NCBI GenBank assembly: GCA_036897625.1
Contig: JAYMTA010001422.1
Span: 1 to 20,108 of the forward strand
DNA: 20,108 nt
Source of the DNA: Pelargonium cotyledonis
Taxonomy: Eukaryota > Streptophyta > Magnoliopsida > Geraniales > Geraniaceae
Direction: 5' to 3'
Both the position numbers and the translations under genes were made by a program. The notes under the pieces are model-generated. The model searched no databases, was not told the DNA's origin, and saw nothing but the letters and a program-made list of their open reading frames with translations. This document shows, piece after piece, positions 11,223 through 19,438 of the stretch. Each line of letters starts with the position of its first letter. Positions within the stretch are counted from its first letter, which is position 1.

Positions 11223-11441
11223 GATAATGTTAAAGTATCATTCACGATTTTAAATATAGTATTGAGCATCAATTATGATATAAAAGAATAGTTGGAGTAC
11301 CATTCATGATTTTAATAAATAGTATGAGGATTAATTATGATAGGAATGTATAGTTGGAGCACTATTCATGATTTAAAAAATAGTAGGAGGATCAATTGTG
11401 ATATGAGTGTATAGTTGGAGGATCAATGATAATTTTAACTC
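11223..11441. repeat. Right-arm tandem repeats of ~62 bp
   Basis: Three full units (63, 62 and 61 bp) plus a terminal partial unit, each starting near TAGTTGGAG and containing TTCATGATTT. They are the reverse complement of the left-arm units. Confidence 0.75.
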
Positions 11442-12479
11442 AAAATAAAAAATACACATGTGGGTTGGTATTTTTTTTAATTGTCATTTGTTTTTCGGTC
11501 ATTTTGTGTTCGTTTGAAGTCCTATTCGACTTCCGTTTGAATTGTTTTGTTTCTTGTAATTAAATCTTCGATGTGAATAGCATAATGAGCTAGTTTTTTG
11601 GATGAATTAAATTTTGGGTCATTTTGATAGGTTCGAGATCTTTGATAAATGTTGATCGACTTGGGAAAACACATTGCATACTAAAAAAATTCATTACGAG
11701 GCATTGAATGTCTTGTATTAGTATTTTATCATACAGTCCATTTGATGCCTTCGATTCGCACTTAAATTCGATCAGTAAATCATACAATCCATCATGTCAG
11801 CTATAGAACAAATCATGTTTTGAATCGAAAGCCGTCCATCCCTAGAATTTTTATTTAGGGTTAATCAACGATGAAGACGATGAATCAGGGACTGTATAGT
11901 TTGTTTGTTTTTTCTGTTCTTCCGTGTACCAAACGATGCTGCAACAGTGCTTTACGGGATTAATGAAATGCAGTTTTTCAATAATGCTGATTGAGAGCCT
12001 GACATGGCACCATGCTGATGTGTCAATACGAAACCTGTTACAGGGTCATTTAGGTTTAAATAAAAAATTAAATCAGTCCAAGGATTCAAACGCAAAACCA
12101 TTGATCCATGTAAAGTATATTAAGTTTTTAACTCATCAGTTAAAAATAGTTTCTACAAGAATATAAAATTTAGGTATAAATACTCCACAAACTCCCAATA
12201 TATGAAAAACTCACTCTTTAAGTCCCAGACAAATATTTGGCCTCCAGCAGTACCCAGACTCCATACTATTTGGCACGTGAGTCCATCTGTTAGGTTTAGT
12301 TAACAGAACCGTTAACGTCGCTGACTTGGTGCTGACATGACATTTACTTTAATATTAATTAATTATTAATTTCATATGTGTCGCTGACGCGACATTTAGA
12401 ATTAATTTTAAATAGTAAATGACACGTGACGCGTGCTTATTGGTCCAAAATTATGTAGAGCAAAAAAAAAAAATTTTTT
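11442..12479. other. Intergenic DNA without a recognised gene
   Basis: Begins with the right 9-bp target duplication (11442-11450). Open frames are short and carry no motif. The part from about 11990 to 12460 has phrases typical of plant repeats (two GTTAAC sites around an AGAACC at about 12297-12318, and GACACGTGACGCG at 12421-12433, which includes a G-box). It may be an older element interrupted by the LINE-like insertion, but no partner arm was found. Confidence 0.35.
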
Positions 12480-12493
12480 TGAAGCCTATATTA
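12480..12493. repeat. Left 14-bp target-site duplication (TGAAGCCTATATTA)
   Basis: The same 14 bases recur at 13299-13312, on the far side of the LINE-like insertion. Length and non-trivial sequence make chance unlikely. Confidence 0.8.
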
Positions 12494-13298
12494 AAATAGA
12501 AAGTTTCTCTTTAGGTTTAGGCAAGAGCAGCGCCACAAACTACTGTGGGCAATTGGGCGGCAGCGGCTCATTTGGGTGGCGACGCTGGTCACTTGGTAGT
12601 CGTTCTCTCTTTAGAAGTGTATTGTCTATATGACAAAAAATGGCGGCTAGGGTATTTTGGGTGTACGGGGCTTTCAAGGGCAGCTAAGGCTTCGCCTCTA
12701 GGGCTTTGAAGGGTGGCTAAGGCTTTTTTCTGTGGAAGATAGGGTTTGGCAAACGATGACTAAAGGGGGGAAAGGACGTCTGGTTCGTCCTCCATTGTTG
12801 GTTGGATATTTCTGAGTTGTGGGTCGTGTTCGGTAAGTAGGGGGAGGAATGTTTAGGACGTCAAAAACAAAAGGTTTAGGGTATCGACATCATTATTGGA
12901 ATTTGCGACTATGGCGGAGTTTAGTCCGGGGAGGACCAGGTCACGGGCAAGCTGGAAGAGTTGGGGTCTAGTTCGGCAGGTGCAGGTAGCGGTATTTTGA
13001 TGAATGCGTTTGAAAATTTGATAGATACAGGGGGAGGGGGGGAGGACTTAGTGCCCCTGATTTGGATTGTTCGGTTCCGTGATGGATGCGTGCCCTTGAT
13101 TCAGGTTATTTTTTACTACTAAAATTGATAGAGTACATGGTTTTGGGATTCAGTTCTTTTGTTTCAGTCGCTGTTTTATGTTACTTTAGTTCTTTCGGTT
13201 ATTCTAGTTTTGTTAGTTTTAGTGTTGGTTGATATTTCTCTTTTTGTAATGGTTTAATTTTCAATTAATAGAGATATATTTTCCCAGCCAAAAAATTC
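12494..13298 (+). mobile_element. LINE-like retroposon, about 805 bp
   Basis: Bounded by 14-bp direct repeats (12480-12493 and 13299-13312). The right end reads TTTGTAATGGTTTAATTTTC ... CCCAGCCAAAAAA, the style of plant L1-type LINE 3' ends with a short A tail, so the element is on the + strand. The left part is G-rich, with repeated GGCTAAGGCTT-type phrases (about 12645-12727) that resemble LINE 5' leader DNA. No endonuclease or reverse-transcriptase frame is present, so it is probably internally deleted or 5'-truncated and immobile. A G-rich tract lies at about 13029-13044. The duplication and tail are seen; the LINE class is inferred from them. Confidence 0.7.
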
Positions 13299-13312
13299 TG
13301 AAGCCTATATTA
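13299..13312. repeat. Right 14-bp target-site duplication
   Basis: Matches 12480-12493 exactly and directly follows the A-rich tail of the LINE-like insertion. Confidence 0.8.
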
Positions 13313-13779
13313 GTACTTAAATTTCATATTTATTATGATTGATGTTTTTAAATTAGAAAGAAGAAAAAAAAAATCACACTTGGAGACATAAACATGCTAG
13401 TTAATTACATATGTAAATATCACTCAAGTTCTCTAATCAAATTAGATATCAATTTAAAACAATATGAATAATTAAGCAACCAAAGTGTAACATTCTTTAT
13501 TTTATGTTATTTTGGTAAAACATCTCTAATAGTTCATGAACTATCCAATTTATTTCGAAATAGTTTCCGAACTTTGATTCGTTCTGAAAACGTTCAAAAA
13601 CGAGAATTCTGTTTCTTCATGGTCCCTACCGTCAATTTTTTAACAAAATCTGTTATCTCAGGCTTACATGTCAATTTACTCCCAAAACACACACTCTCAT
13701 GCCTACTGGCACTCCACGTCAGCATCTCACGTCAGCTATGCCTGGTTGCAACCATCCAACCCTAATCCTAACCTCTAGC

Positions 13780-14260
13780 CGCCTTCCTCATCATTGGAAA
13801 AATCACTCAAGAAGAGAGAGGAGGGGGCGTGTCGCTGCCGATCCAGCCGTCGAAGAGAGGAGCCATCGTCGACACCTACCGGAGGATCGGACGTCACCTG
13901 CAACGGGAGAGGGATCGTTCACTGCGTCGCCAGAGAGAAAAGAGGTCGCGTTGGTGCTTTACGCGTCGGTGAGAGGAAGGGCTCCGTATGCCGCCGCTGC
14001 CGAGGTGCGTCGCCGTTGCTCGACCGAGAGAGATGGAGCAAGGCGTTGGCCGCCGTTGTCGCTATTCTTTGCCGCCGGAGGAAAGAGAGAACCACCGCGA
14101 GCCCTTCCTTGTTCGCAACCTCCGATCTGCAGCCCCTCCTTGATATGTCGCCCCTTATTTCGATCTCTCGACCTCCGATCTGCAACCAGATATATGTTAG
14201 GGTTAGAGTTAGGGTTCTTGGCTGGTTCCAAGCAGCCATGGTGCAAGTAGGCAAAGAAGA
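13780..14260. other. GC-rich core of the TIR element, possible captured host DNA
   Basis: Rich in GCCGCC/CGTCGCC triplets, it has open frames of 183 and 184 codons in two overlapping + frames, and of 111 and 123 codons on the - strand. Such overlap is expected from stop-codon depletion in GC-rich DNA and does not show a gene. It may derive from the 5' part of a host gene, but I do not recognise which. Confidence 0.4.
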
Positions 14261-14328
14261 AGAAAGGGATAAAATGGTAAATTTCCCCATTCAATTAATT
14301 TTGGAGGTTTTTTTACCATGTGGGATGC

Positions 14329-14347
14329 TGACGTGGAGTGCCACGTA
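14329..14347. promoter_or_regulatory. ABRE-type motif pair in the right TIR, upstream of the XBAT33-like gene
   Basis: TGACGTGG at 14329-14336 and GCCACGTA at 14340-14347, which on the - strand is TACGTGGC, a perfect YACGTGGC ABRE. The pair lies about 560 bp upstream of the ATG at 14904. The left TIR carries the related CCACGTCA (about 13713-13720). The motif match is seen; activity is not shown. Confidence 0.5.
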
Positions 14348-14506
14348 GGATGAGAGTGTGTTTTTTGTGAGGAAATTGACAGGAACGTATCATTTAACGA
14401 AATCTGTTAAAAAAATTGACGGTATGGACTATAGCAGAACAAAATTTTCGTTTTCGGACGTCTCCAAAACGAATTGAAGTTCGGAGACTATTTCGGAACA
14501 AATTGG

Positions 14507-14903
14507 TTTATTTTCATACGCACACAGAGATGAGAGAACGGTGAAAAAGAAAAGAAAAAAGCATAAGAGAGAGAGAGAGAGAGCAAAAAAGACAAAGAAG
14601 TGGGAAGGTAAAGTTGCCTCCTTTGCCTGTGCTGTGCCGGCCATGTCGCCACCGTCACCATTACTTGCTTCCTTCTTCCTCCTCCGAATACGCAGAGATA
14701 AACACAGAACCTTAAATGTAATAGAAACCAATCTTCTACTACTAGTATGTAATTATCAATATCCATTTCTGAATTTGTTTTTTTCTTTATTGAAAGACAG
14801 TTGACCTAATAACTCCGTACAATATAGACCCAGCAAGAGCCAAATAATTTATAGTTATTATTTCTTATTTTATTTCATTTACTGAGAGAAGGAAGAGTAG
14901 ATT
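14507..14903 (+). promoter_or_regulatory. Proximal promoter and 5' leader of the XBAT33-like gene
   Basis: AT-rich flank with a GA microsatellite (about 14565-14583) followed by a more GC-rich stretch (about 14600-14690). Short AT runs close to the ATG (14840-14880) precede ACTGAGAGAAGGAAGAGTAG, a purine-rich leader. No single TATA box can be chosen with confidence. Short ORFs on both strands here are not gene-like. Confidence 0.4.
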
Positions 14904-17900
14904 ATGGGCAATTCTTTTGGATGCTCGGCGTCCGGTGAGCGGCTGGTCTCAGCGGCGAGGGACGGCGATTTGGTGGAGGCCAAGATGCTATTGGATTGCA
15001 ACCCTTGTCTAGCCAAGTACTCCACATTTGGCGGCCTCAATTCTCCTCTCCATTTCGCTGCCGCCAAAGGCCACAACGAGGTTTCTTTTTTGGCTTAAAT
15101 TTCCATTTTTGATGGATCGTTTCCGTTTCAATTTCCATTATTGTTCAATGTGATTTTAATTTTGATTTATCTTGGTGGGTATCGATAAGATTGTTGCGTT
15201 ATTGCTTGAGAGTGGAGCGGATGTGAATTCGAGAAATTATTGTGGGCAGGTATGAGATTTCATGGCTTGTTCATCTGGGTTATATATAGTTGAATTGCTG
15301 ATTATCTGCTTGATATACTTACTTCACCTTCTTTTTTTTTTAAATCTCAAGAGATTTATTTGATGTGTTTGTTTGGATGATATTGGGAACTTGGAATACG
15401 AACTGGGAGTCTGGGAATGATTTTGAAATCCCAGATCCGAATTAACAATCCCTGCAACATTCTGGATCATAGAAGATATACCTCAATTTTAATGTTCAAT
15501 TTTAGGGAGCTAAAGAGACTTTCTAGGAAATATATCTCTAATTACTCTTTAATTGGCAGCATAGTAATGCATTTGTGCTGAATGTAATGGTGACTATAAA
15601 TTGTTTTGAATTGTTTCTGAAGACAGCATTGATGCAAGCTTGTCGATATGGGCACTGGGAAGTTGCACAAACCCTTCTGCTTTTCAGATGTAATGTGAGT
15701 TTGAGTTAAAACATTTCTCTCTTTTCTTGTATTTCTTTATTTTCTAGTTTAATCCCAAACTTGATCAATGGATCCCTTGTGACAGTAAAGTAAGACTTCA
15801 AATGCAATTAGAGTTATGAAAGAAGCCATTGACTTTTAACTGTATTGGCTTTCGACTCGTTTATTTGTTTCAACTAGTTATCGTAATTTGTCCTTTAAGG
15901 TTGCGAGAGCGGATTATCTCAGTGGGAGGACAGCTCTTCATTTTGCAGCAGTGAACGGGCATGTAAGATGTTTGAGACTTGTGGTGGCTGACTTTGTTCC
16001 CAGTGCTCCTTATGAAGCTATCAATGCTCAAACTGAAGGTGAAAGTGTGCAAGGTCCCAATTCAAAGAGCAAATATGACCAGAAGTATGTTTCTATTCAT
16101 TGTGTATAAATTCTTCCTCGTCAAAATAAAAACGTAATATATGTTGGTGGGCAAGATTATAACTCAAATAAAGATTATCCAAGTAAAGATTTAAAAACTG
16201 TTTAGGGTTATTGGGCAATCTTGTTCATTTTTGGGAAAAGGACCTACAAGATGCTTTCTTAACGAATATTACAACTCTCAAGCCACTAGGTCGAGATATG
16301 GTTACCGTGGTTGTTCGATGATATGAGCCTATTGATTTGACCTTCAATATTTTGTACAGGATTGTAGTGTGCTCAACATTATTTTTGTCGTACAATTTAT
16401 TTCCCTATCTTGATGCAGTGCACTGGCCAAGTTTGTTAATAAGGCGGCTGATGGTGGTGTCTCTGCTCACCATATGGCAGCATTGAATGGGTATTTTGAT
16501 TGTGTACAGCTTCTACTTGACATTCATGCAAATGTGTCAGCAGTGACATTTCATTATGGAACTTCAATGGATTTGATAGGTTCATTTTTTCTATGTGTTA
16601 CTTCATATTTGTATCATGTATGGTGGTGTGATTCATATTTCTAACTGACATTAGTATATTTTTCTAGGTGCTGGAAGCACTCCTTTGCACTATGCTGCAT
16701 GTGGGGGAAACTTAAAATGTTGTCAGGCAAGAATCGTATTATTATGCTGTAATCATTTTCTTATCCATCTATTGGTTCTGTTGAATTGAGATGATGGTTT
16801 CTCTTATCTACAGATCCTTCTAGCAAGAGGTGCCAGTCGAACAACCTTGAATTGCAATGGGTAAGTTTCCTGTGGGTCTATTTTAGTTGTTCCCTCTTTG
16901 TCTCTTAAGTAAACCTAGCAGTCTGTTACTGTATGGACTTGACTAATGGGAATTTCTGTATTCTTCAGTTGGCTGCCTCTTGATGTTGCCAGGATGTGGG
17001 GACGCCATTGGCTTGAACCATTGCTGGCACCGACTTCTGATGCAGCCATTCCAAGATTCCCTCTTTCCAACTACTTATCTTTACCCCTTTTGAGTGTACT
17101 CAACATAGCCAGGTAAGTTGCAACCATCCAACTAAGAATGCTTGCTATTTTCCCCCTTTGTTGGAATGAAATCTTGTTTCTCATTACTCACATGTGCTTG
17201 ACAGCAATTAGATTTTTGTTTTCATATTAATTCTGACAAATAATTTGAAGGTAAAAATGTTAGTTTGGCTTGATTTAGAGGATTTTATTTTTATTTTTAT
17301 TTTTATTTTGTGTGTGTGTGTAAAAAGTATTGGGAATTGGATGCTTAATATGGATTGGAAAAATGCTAATTTGTTCTCTATATACACTTAGAAATGGGAG
17401 AGAAAGGATATTTTAGCTTGTCAACCCGCAATTAAACTAATGAAAAGAGAATTCGGTACTCTTATTGTTGCCAGTTGTACATAATTAAGCTGAGGATGGA
17501 TGGGTAGGATCAAATATATCTATCAAGGGAATTACTTTTTCTGAACTTAATAGGATAACCTGAAACTTGTCTATTAAACTGGATTCCATTTTTTACATTC
17601 TCGAGAGTTTAGCCGAGTTAGTTGTGATAGGCTCTAACTATTTAAGGGTAGTTTAGTTTATGTTAGTGTACCAACTTGTGAGTAAATCCTTTTATTTTTT
17701 ATTGCCATTGGAACTAGTGGCCTAGTGGTTATTCTATCAAGTCTTGGCCACTTCTACATTGGTGATAAATGTGATTTAGTCTTAAGTTTGCTGATATTAT
17801 TTCAGACAGTTTAATAGGTTTAACTGAGTAAAGATTTTCCATCAGGATGATCAAGAGCAATAATAGCTAATGGTCCTTTCATAAGGATTAACCTTTTATT

Positions 17901-18433
17901 TCTATTCCTTATGACAGCTAAGTTTGTTTATGGATATGTGCCTTGCACCTTTAAGTATCATTCATGTCATTTCCTGCTATGTTTGCACATTGGGTTTTAT
18001 TCATCCCTTCATGAGATGACCAAAAGCGTTGCATTTGTCTTTTACTTTCCTAAATTCTGTTCCCTGTTTGAAACAATTTTATTACGTAAGCCTTCTTGGA
18101 TGTCTTCGTAGATGATGATTCTAACATTATTGAGACTCTAGTCATTTTGATTCAAAAAACCTTTTCTTTTGTTTCCTTTTAGCATTATTGATATAGCAGG
18201 CTGGTCTTTGCACTAAGCTTTATTAGTTAGATTGAAAATCTTAAATGGTATAAATGTGAGTTAGATTGAAAATCTTAAATGGTATAAATGTGGTTAAGGA
18301 ATATCAACTTTGGAATGATATCTTGTGACTTTTCTTTCCAGAGAAATTGGGCTGCATTCAGTGACAGTTGCATCTGACGACAATGATGTCTGTGCAGTCT
18401 GCTTGGAGAAAGCATGCAGTGTAGTTGCTGAAG
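14904..18433 (+). CDS. XBAT33: XB3-family ankyrin/RING E3 ubiquitin ligase, XBAT33-like, 3' end outside window
   Basis: Nine exons: 14904-15080, 15190-15249, 15623-15694, 15900-16084, 16419-16579, 16668-16726, 16814-16860, 16969-17112 and 18342-18433. They join in frame to 332 codons plus one base. The N terminus [21 protein letters not shown] is the XB3-family signature; Gly2 with Cys7 suggests lipid modification and membrane attachment. Ankyrin repeats lie at about 10-39, 46-75, 79-107, 112-141, 178-207 and 221-250. C319 and C322 (CAVCLE) begin the RING finger, which recruits an E2 enzyme for substrate ubiquitination. The remaining RING cysteines and histidine are not found before the window ends. 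His182 (CAC at 16468-16470) stands where the ankyrin consensus has Leu. Known relatives include rice XB3 (binds the XA21 receptor) and Arabidopsis XBAT32 (targets ethylene-synthesis enzymes). XBAT33 rather than a sister paralogue is judged from remembered sequence; whether the gene is intact downstream is unknown. Confidence 0.9.
16727..16813 (+). other. GC-AG intron in the XBAT33-like gene
   Basis: Exon 6 ends TGTCAG and the intron starts GCAAGA; it ends CTACAG before ATCCTTCTAGC. This join gives the conserved [10 protein letters not shown] reading. No GT nearby gives a frame-preserving alternative without losing or adding residues. GC-AG introns are a known minor class of U2-type introns with an otherwise good donor context (CAG|GCAAG). 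Confidence 0.85.
17282..17322. repeat. Simple repeat (TTTTTA)n-(TG)n in intron 8
   Basis: About five TTTTTA-like units run directly into a GT dinucleotide tract of about six copies. Confidence 0.8.
18226..18293. repeat. 34-bp tandem duplication close to the exon-9 acceptor
   Basis: Copies at 18226-18259 and 18260-18293 match at 33 of 34 positions, each beginning GTTAGATTGAAAATC. The second copy ends 48 bp before exon 9, within or next to the usual branch-point zone. Confidence 0.9.
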
Positions 18434-19091
18434 GTCCATTTCTTCTCAATCTATTCATACCTATTTGATATTTCATTGTACTTGGATAATTTTCTTCTGT
18501 ACTATTTGGTTTTGATTTCTTTCTTGAAATGCTGTCAGGTAATAGTTTAATACTCGGATTACTAGCTGGCTAAAATAATTGAACTAATTGTAATTATTGA
18601 TTTTAGCATCCTTCATTTGAGGAACTGTTCTATGATTATAATGGGTAACGAGAGTATGTAGATTTAAATTACATATATATTCCTTGAGAAGGCATTGAGG
18701 TTTGAGATTCAAGAGATGCAGAAGAAAAAATTAATGGAAATCTATAATCACTGCTAGTCAGGGTTTAAGGTAGTTCCGACTTTAGACTGTCTCTGTTGTC
18801 ATTGATTATGGTTTTGTTTCTACATGGTAGCTGAAGAAACATATATTTAGCAATAGTGATAACAGAGACATTGCAATGCTTGAAAAACAAAGTAATTTTC
18901 TTTGTATATTGTGTTATAGAAAAATAAGTTTTGAAAAAAATTATTATAATTTGAGTGAATTGAACTAAAAGAAGGTTTATTTTTTTGTTGAAAATTTCAT
19001 TTTCTAAAGAGAAAAAGTGTGGATAACATAATAATATTTCTGGTCATGACCGGCTCTATTTGGTCCAGTCTGGTCCGGTTGTGGCTAAAAA

Positions 19092-19107
19092 TCTGGTCCG
19101 GACCAGA
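19092..19107. repeat. 16-bp perfect palindrome with TGGTCCGG repeats around it
   Basis: TCTGGTCCGGACCAGA reads the same on both strands; two more TGGTCC/TGGTCCGG copies lie just upstream (19060-19080). Such phrases are common at the edges of plant dispersed repeats. No border or target duplication was identified. Confidence 0.5.
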
Positions 19108-19214
19108 ATGTGAACACCCATAATTGAAAGATGGATTATGCTTTATTTCTCTGAAGATTTTTCTTGTGGATGGAGTGGTTCAATTTCCTGCCTCAAACAG
19201 TGCTAGTTATAATC

Positions 19215-19438
19215 TGTCGAAGTGGTTGATGAGTCCCACATCGGATAAATATAAAGTGAAAAGACTACAATCGGGGGATTTATAAATCGGCATGTTAAAT
19301 TTCAATGCGGGCTAAATATAATGGTTTAGGCTTCCACTACTAACATGTCAACCTTATTAGTAGGGTTTCACTTGCACTTTTATATGTAGCCTTTTCACTT
19401 TATATTATCCGATGTGAGACTCATCAACCACTTCAACA
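19215..19438. mobile_element. 224-bp inverted-repeat (MITE/foldback-like) element
   Basis: The left arm 19215-19266 and right arm about 19386-19438 are inverted copies over about 52 bp, with only a handful of differences. Both start TGT and then share GAAGTGGTTGATGAGTC, CACATCGGATAA, TATAAAGTGAAAAG and CTAC. The loop is about 120 bp. The outer bases give TGT...ACA. No clear target duplication is present. The right end touches the first codon readable as copia pol. It could be a MITE, a foldback element, or two opposed LTR ends. Confidence 0.65.

Larger units (their letters stand above)
10612..11441. mobile_element. Mutator-like non-autonomous element with tandem-repeat inverted ends
   Basis: The outer ends match in inverted orientation (GGGTTAAAGTTA on the left; GAGTTAAAATTA as the reverse complement of the right). 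Both continue into GATCCTCCAAC. A 9-bp direct repeat AAAATAAAA flanks the unit (10603-10611 and 11442-11450), as expected of Mutator-like transposition. Each arm is a short array of ~61-63 bp units: left 10649-10709 and 10710-10771 plus partial ends; right 11223-11285, 11286-11347 and 11348-11408 plus a partial at 11409-11441, in opposite orientation. The unit core reads like CATGAATGGTACTC-AACTA. The interior (about 10800-11215) has no transposase and includes a GC-richer block (about 10965-11170). It probably depends on an enzyme from elsewhere. Confidence 0.7.
13545..14506. mobile_element. TIR element with ~190-bp inverted ends and a GC-rich core
   Basis: The left arm (13545-13732) and right arm (14317-14506) align as inverted copies at roughly 75-80% by eye. 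Shared blocks include CGAAATAGT, CCGAACTT, ACCGTCAATTTTTT, ACACACTCTCAT and GGCACTCCACGTCAGCATC. Similarity may extend weakly to CATCTCT at 13521 and AGAGATG at 14526-14532. The core (about 13780-14260) is much more GC-rich than any flank and stays open in several frames on both strands. It has no transposase. Long TIRs around GC-rich non-transposon DNA are the pattern of Pack-MULE-type elements that capture host gene pieces. I found no clear target duplication, so the Mutator assignment is inference. It ends about 400 bp upstream of the ligase start codon. Confidence 0.65.
17113..18341 (+). other. Long intron 8 of the XBAT33-like gene (1,229 bp)
   Basis: GTAAGT donor and TTTCCAG acceptor. 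It contains an ATTTTT/TG simple repeat (about 17282-17322) and the 34-bp tandem duplication described separately. No gene inside was recognised. Confidence 0.75.

Noticed and set aside
12421-12433. G-box CACGTG as a promoter element of a nearby gene
   Set aside because: It is about 2.5 kb from the nearest start codon and separated from it by two transposons; the motif alone is not enough to call a regulatory site.
13699-14348. Two overlapping open frames of 183 and 184 codons on the + strand
   Set aside because: They overlap each other and - strand frames in a GC-rich transposon core, have low-complexity Arg/Ser/Pro-rich products, no domain, and are explained by stop-codon depletion.
15888-16109. 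A separate 73-codon gene at this position
   Set aside because: It is exon 4 of the XBAT33-like gene with flanking intron sequence.
18294-18476. Minus-strand 60-codon frame over exon 9
   Set aside because: Antisense shadow of the RING-start exon, with no motif of its own.
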